From contig JAJPJD010000020.1 of NCBI GenBank assembly GCA_021324355.1, positions 1 to 49,239 on the forward strand: a DNA stretch of 49,239 nucleotides, read 5' to 3'. Positions 49,051-49,239 of this stretch are shown here, piece by piece. A model generated the notes under the pieces. That model searched no databases. It was not told where the DNA came from and saw only the letters and a list, made by a program, of their open reading frames with translations. The translations under genes were made by a program, and so were the position numbers. Origin of the DNA: Actinomycetota bacterium (GTDB lineage: Bacteria; Actinomycetota; Acidimicrobiia; Acidimicrobiales; RAAP-2). The stretch's first letter is position 1, and each line of letters opens with the position of its first letter.

Positions 49051-49239
49051 TTAGACGGCTAGGTGATCCTCGTCTTTACGACTCGCCGACGTGACTATTG
49101 CTTCATCGATTTGGGACGCCTGGGCGAAAGACTGCGTATTCCGGTGAATCCGATCACCTCGTCCGACGATTCCGATCGCGTTGGGTCGGAGGCCGCGTAG
49201 CGGCCGACGCCAGGAACTGGCTATCCCCTGAGGTTCACC
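49051..49239 (-). other. Open frame running off the window edge
   Basis: A minus-strand frame stays open from the window edge to the TAA at 49051-49053, giving about 62 residues that end SFAQASQIDEAIVTSASRKD and then DEDHLAV-like charged residues. The GC content is lower than in the neighbouring genes. It may be the 3' end of a gene beyond the window. No family is recognised, so it is left as an open frame rather than a called gene. Confidence 0.25.

Noticed and set aside
1-49239. CRISPR arrays, prophage structural genes, rRNA and tRNA genes
   Set aside because: No regularly spaced repeats, no phage structural proteins and no conserved RNA-gene motifs were seen on either strand.

Overview
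The window is very GC-rich (estimated by eye around 70%), packed with short intergenic gaps, GTG/TTG starts and 4-bp start/stop overlaps. It encodes F420/luciferase-type (LLM) oxidoreductases, a MarP-like membrane protease, a BldD-like regulator and mycofactocin-style FMN enzymes. Together these point to the Actinomycetota, and I would guess a class such as Acidimicrobiia. No rRNA or tRNA gene was found, so the placement is inference.

Layout. (1) 0.4-5.9 kb: a small coiled-coil protein, then a minus-strand run in which a GH15 glycosidase, a glucose 1-dehydrogenase and an MBL-fold hydrolase are joined by 4-bp overlaps, with a MarP-like protease upstream. (2) 6.0-8.1 kb: a secreted seven-repeat propeller with paired cysteines and an F420-type oxidoreductase. 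(3) 8.2-12.3 kb: a phosphate-uptake operon pstB-pstS-pstC-pstA with a likely PHO-box promoter and no phoU. (4) 12.3-20.8 kb: MarR/DHA2 exporter pair, BldD-like regulator, peroxiredoxin, ThDP enzyme, MerR regulator, Ni/Co transporter and an alkylsulfatase-like MBL enzyme. (5) 20.8-25.4 kb: nested mobile DNA. A 2.9-kb IS1595-like element with 24-bp terminal inverted repeats, an 8-bp target duplication and four passenger genes sits in the non-coding flank downstream of an IS110 transposase gene. (6) 25.4-40.3 kb: chromosomal metabolism: MFS transporters, DinB, SRPBCC/sulfatase, VOC, an SDR-LLM-unknown-carboxylesterase operon, a second LLM, an alpha/beta hydrolase, CorA, nicotinamidase-like hydrolase and an FMN alpha-hydroxyacid oxidase. 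(7) 40.5-49.2 kb: a broken uppP, a Cys-rich NTF2-like protein, a YHS/permease/CsoR metal cluster, a RidA-like protein, a large LuxR-type ATPase regulator, two cupins and a broken ankyrin-repeat gene.

Two patterns run through the window. Many starts are preceded by TANNNT (or a close variant) 6-7 bases upstream, which fits leaderless transcripts; this helped choose starts and supports several small genes. Second, four single-base frame breaks lie between 40.6 and 48.7 kb, each repaired by adding one base, and corA has no stop at its expected end. These are either real gene decay or consensus errors, and the raw data should be examined before they are interpreted biologically.
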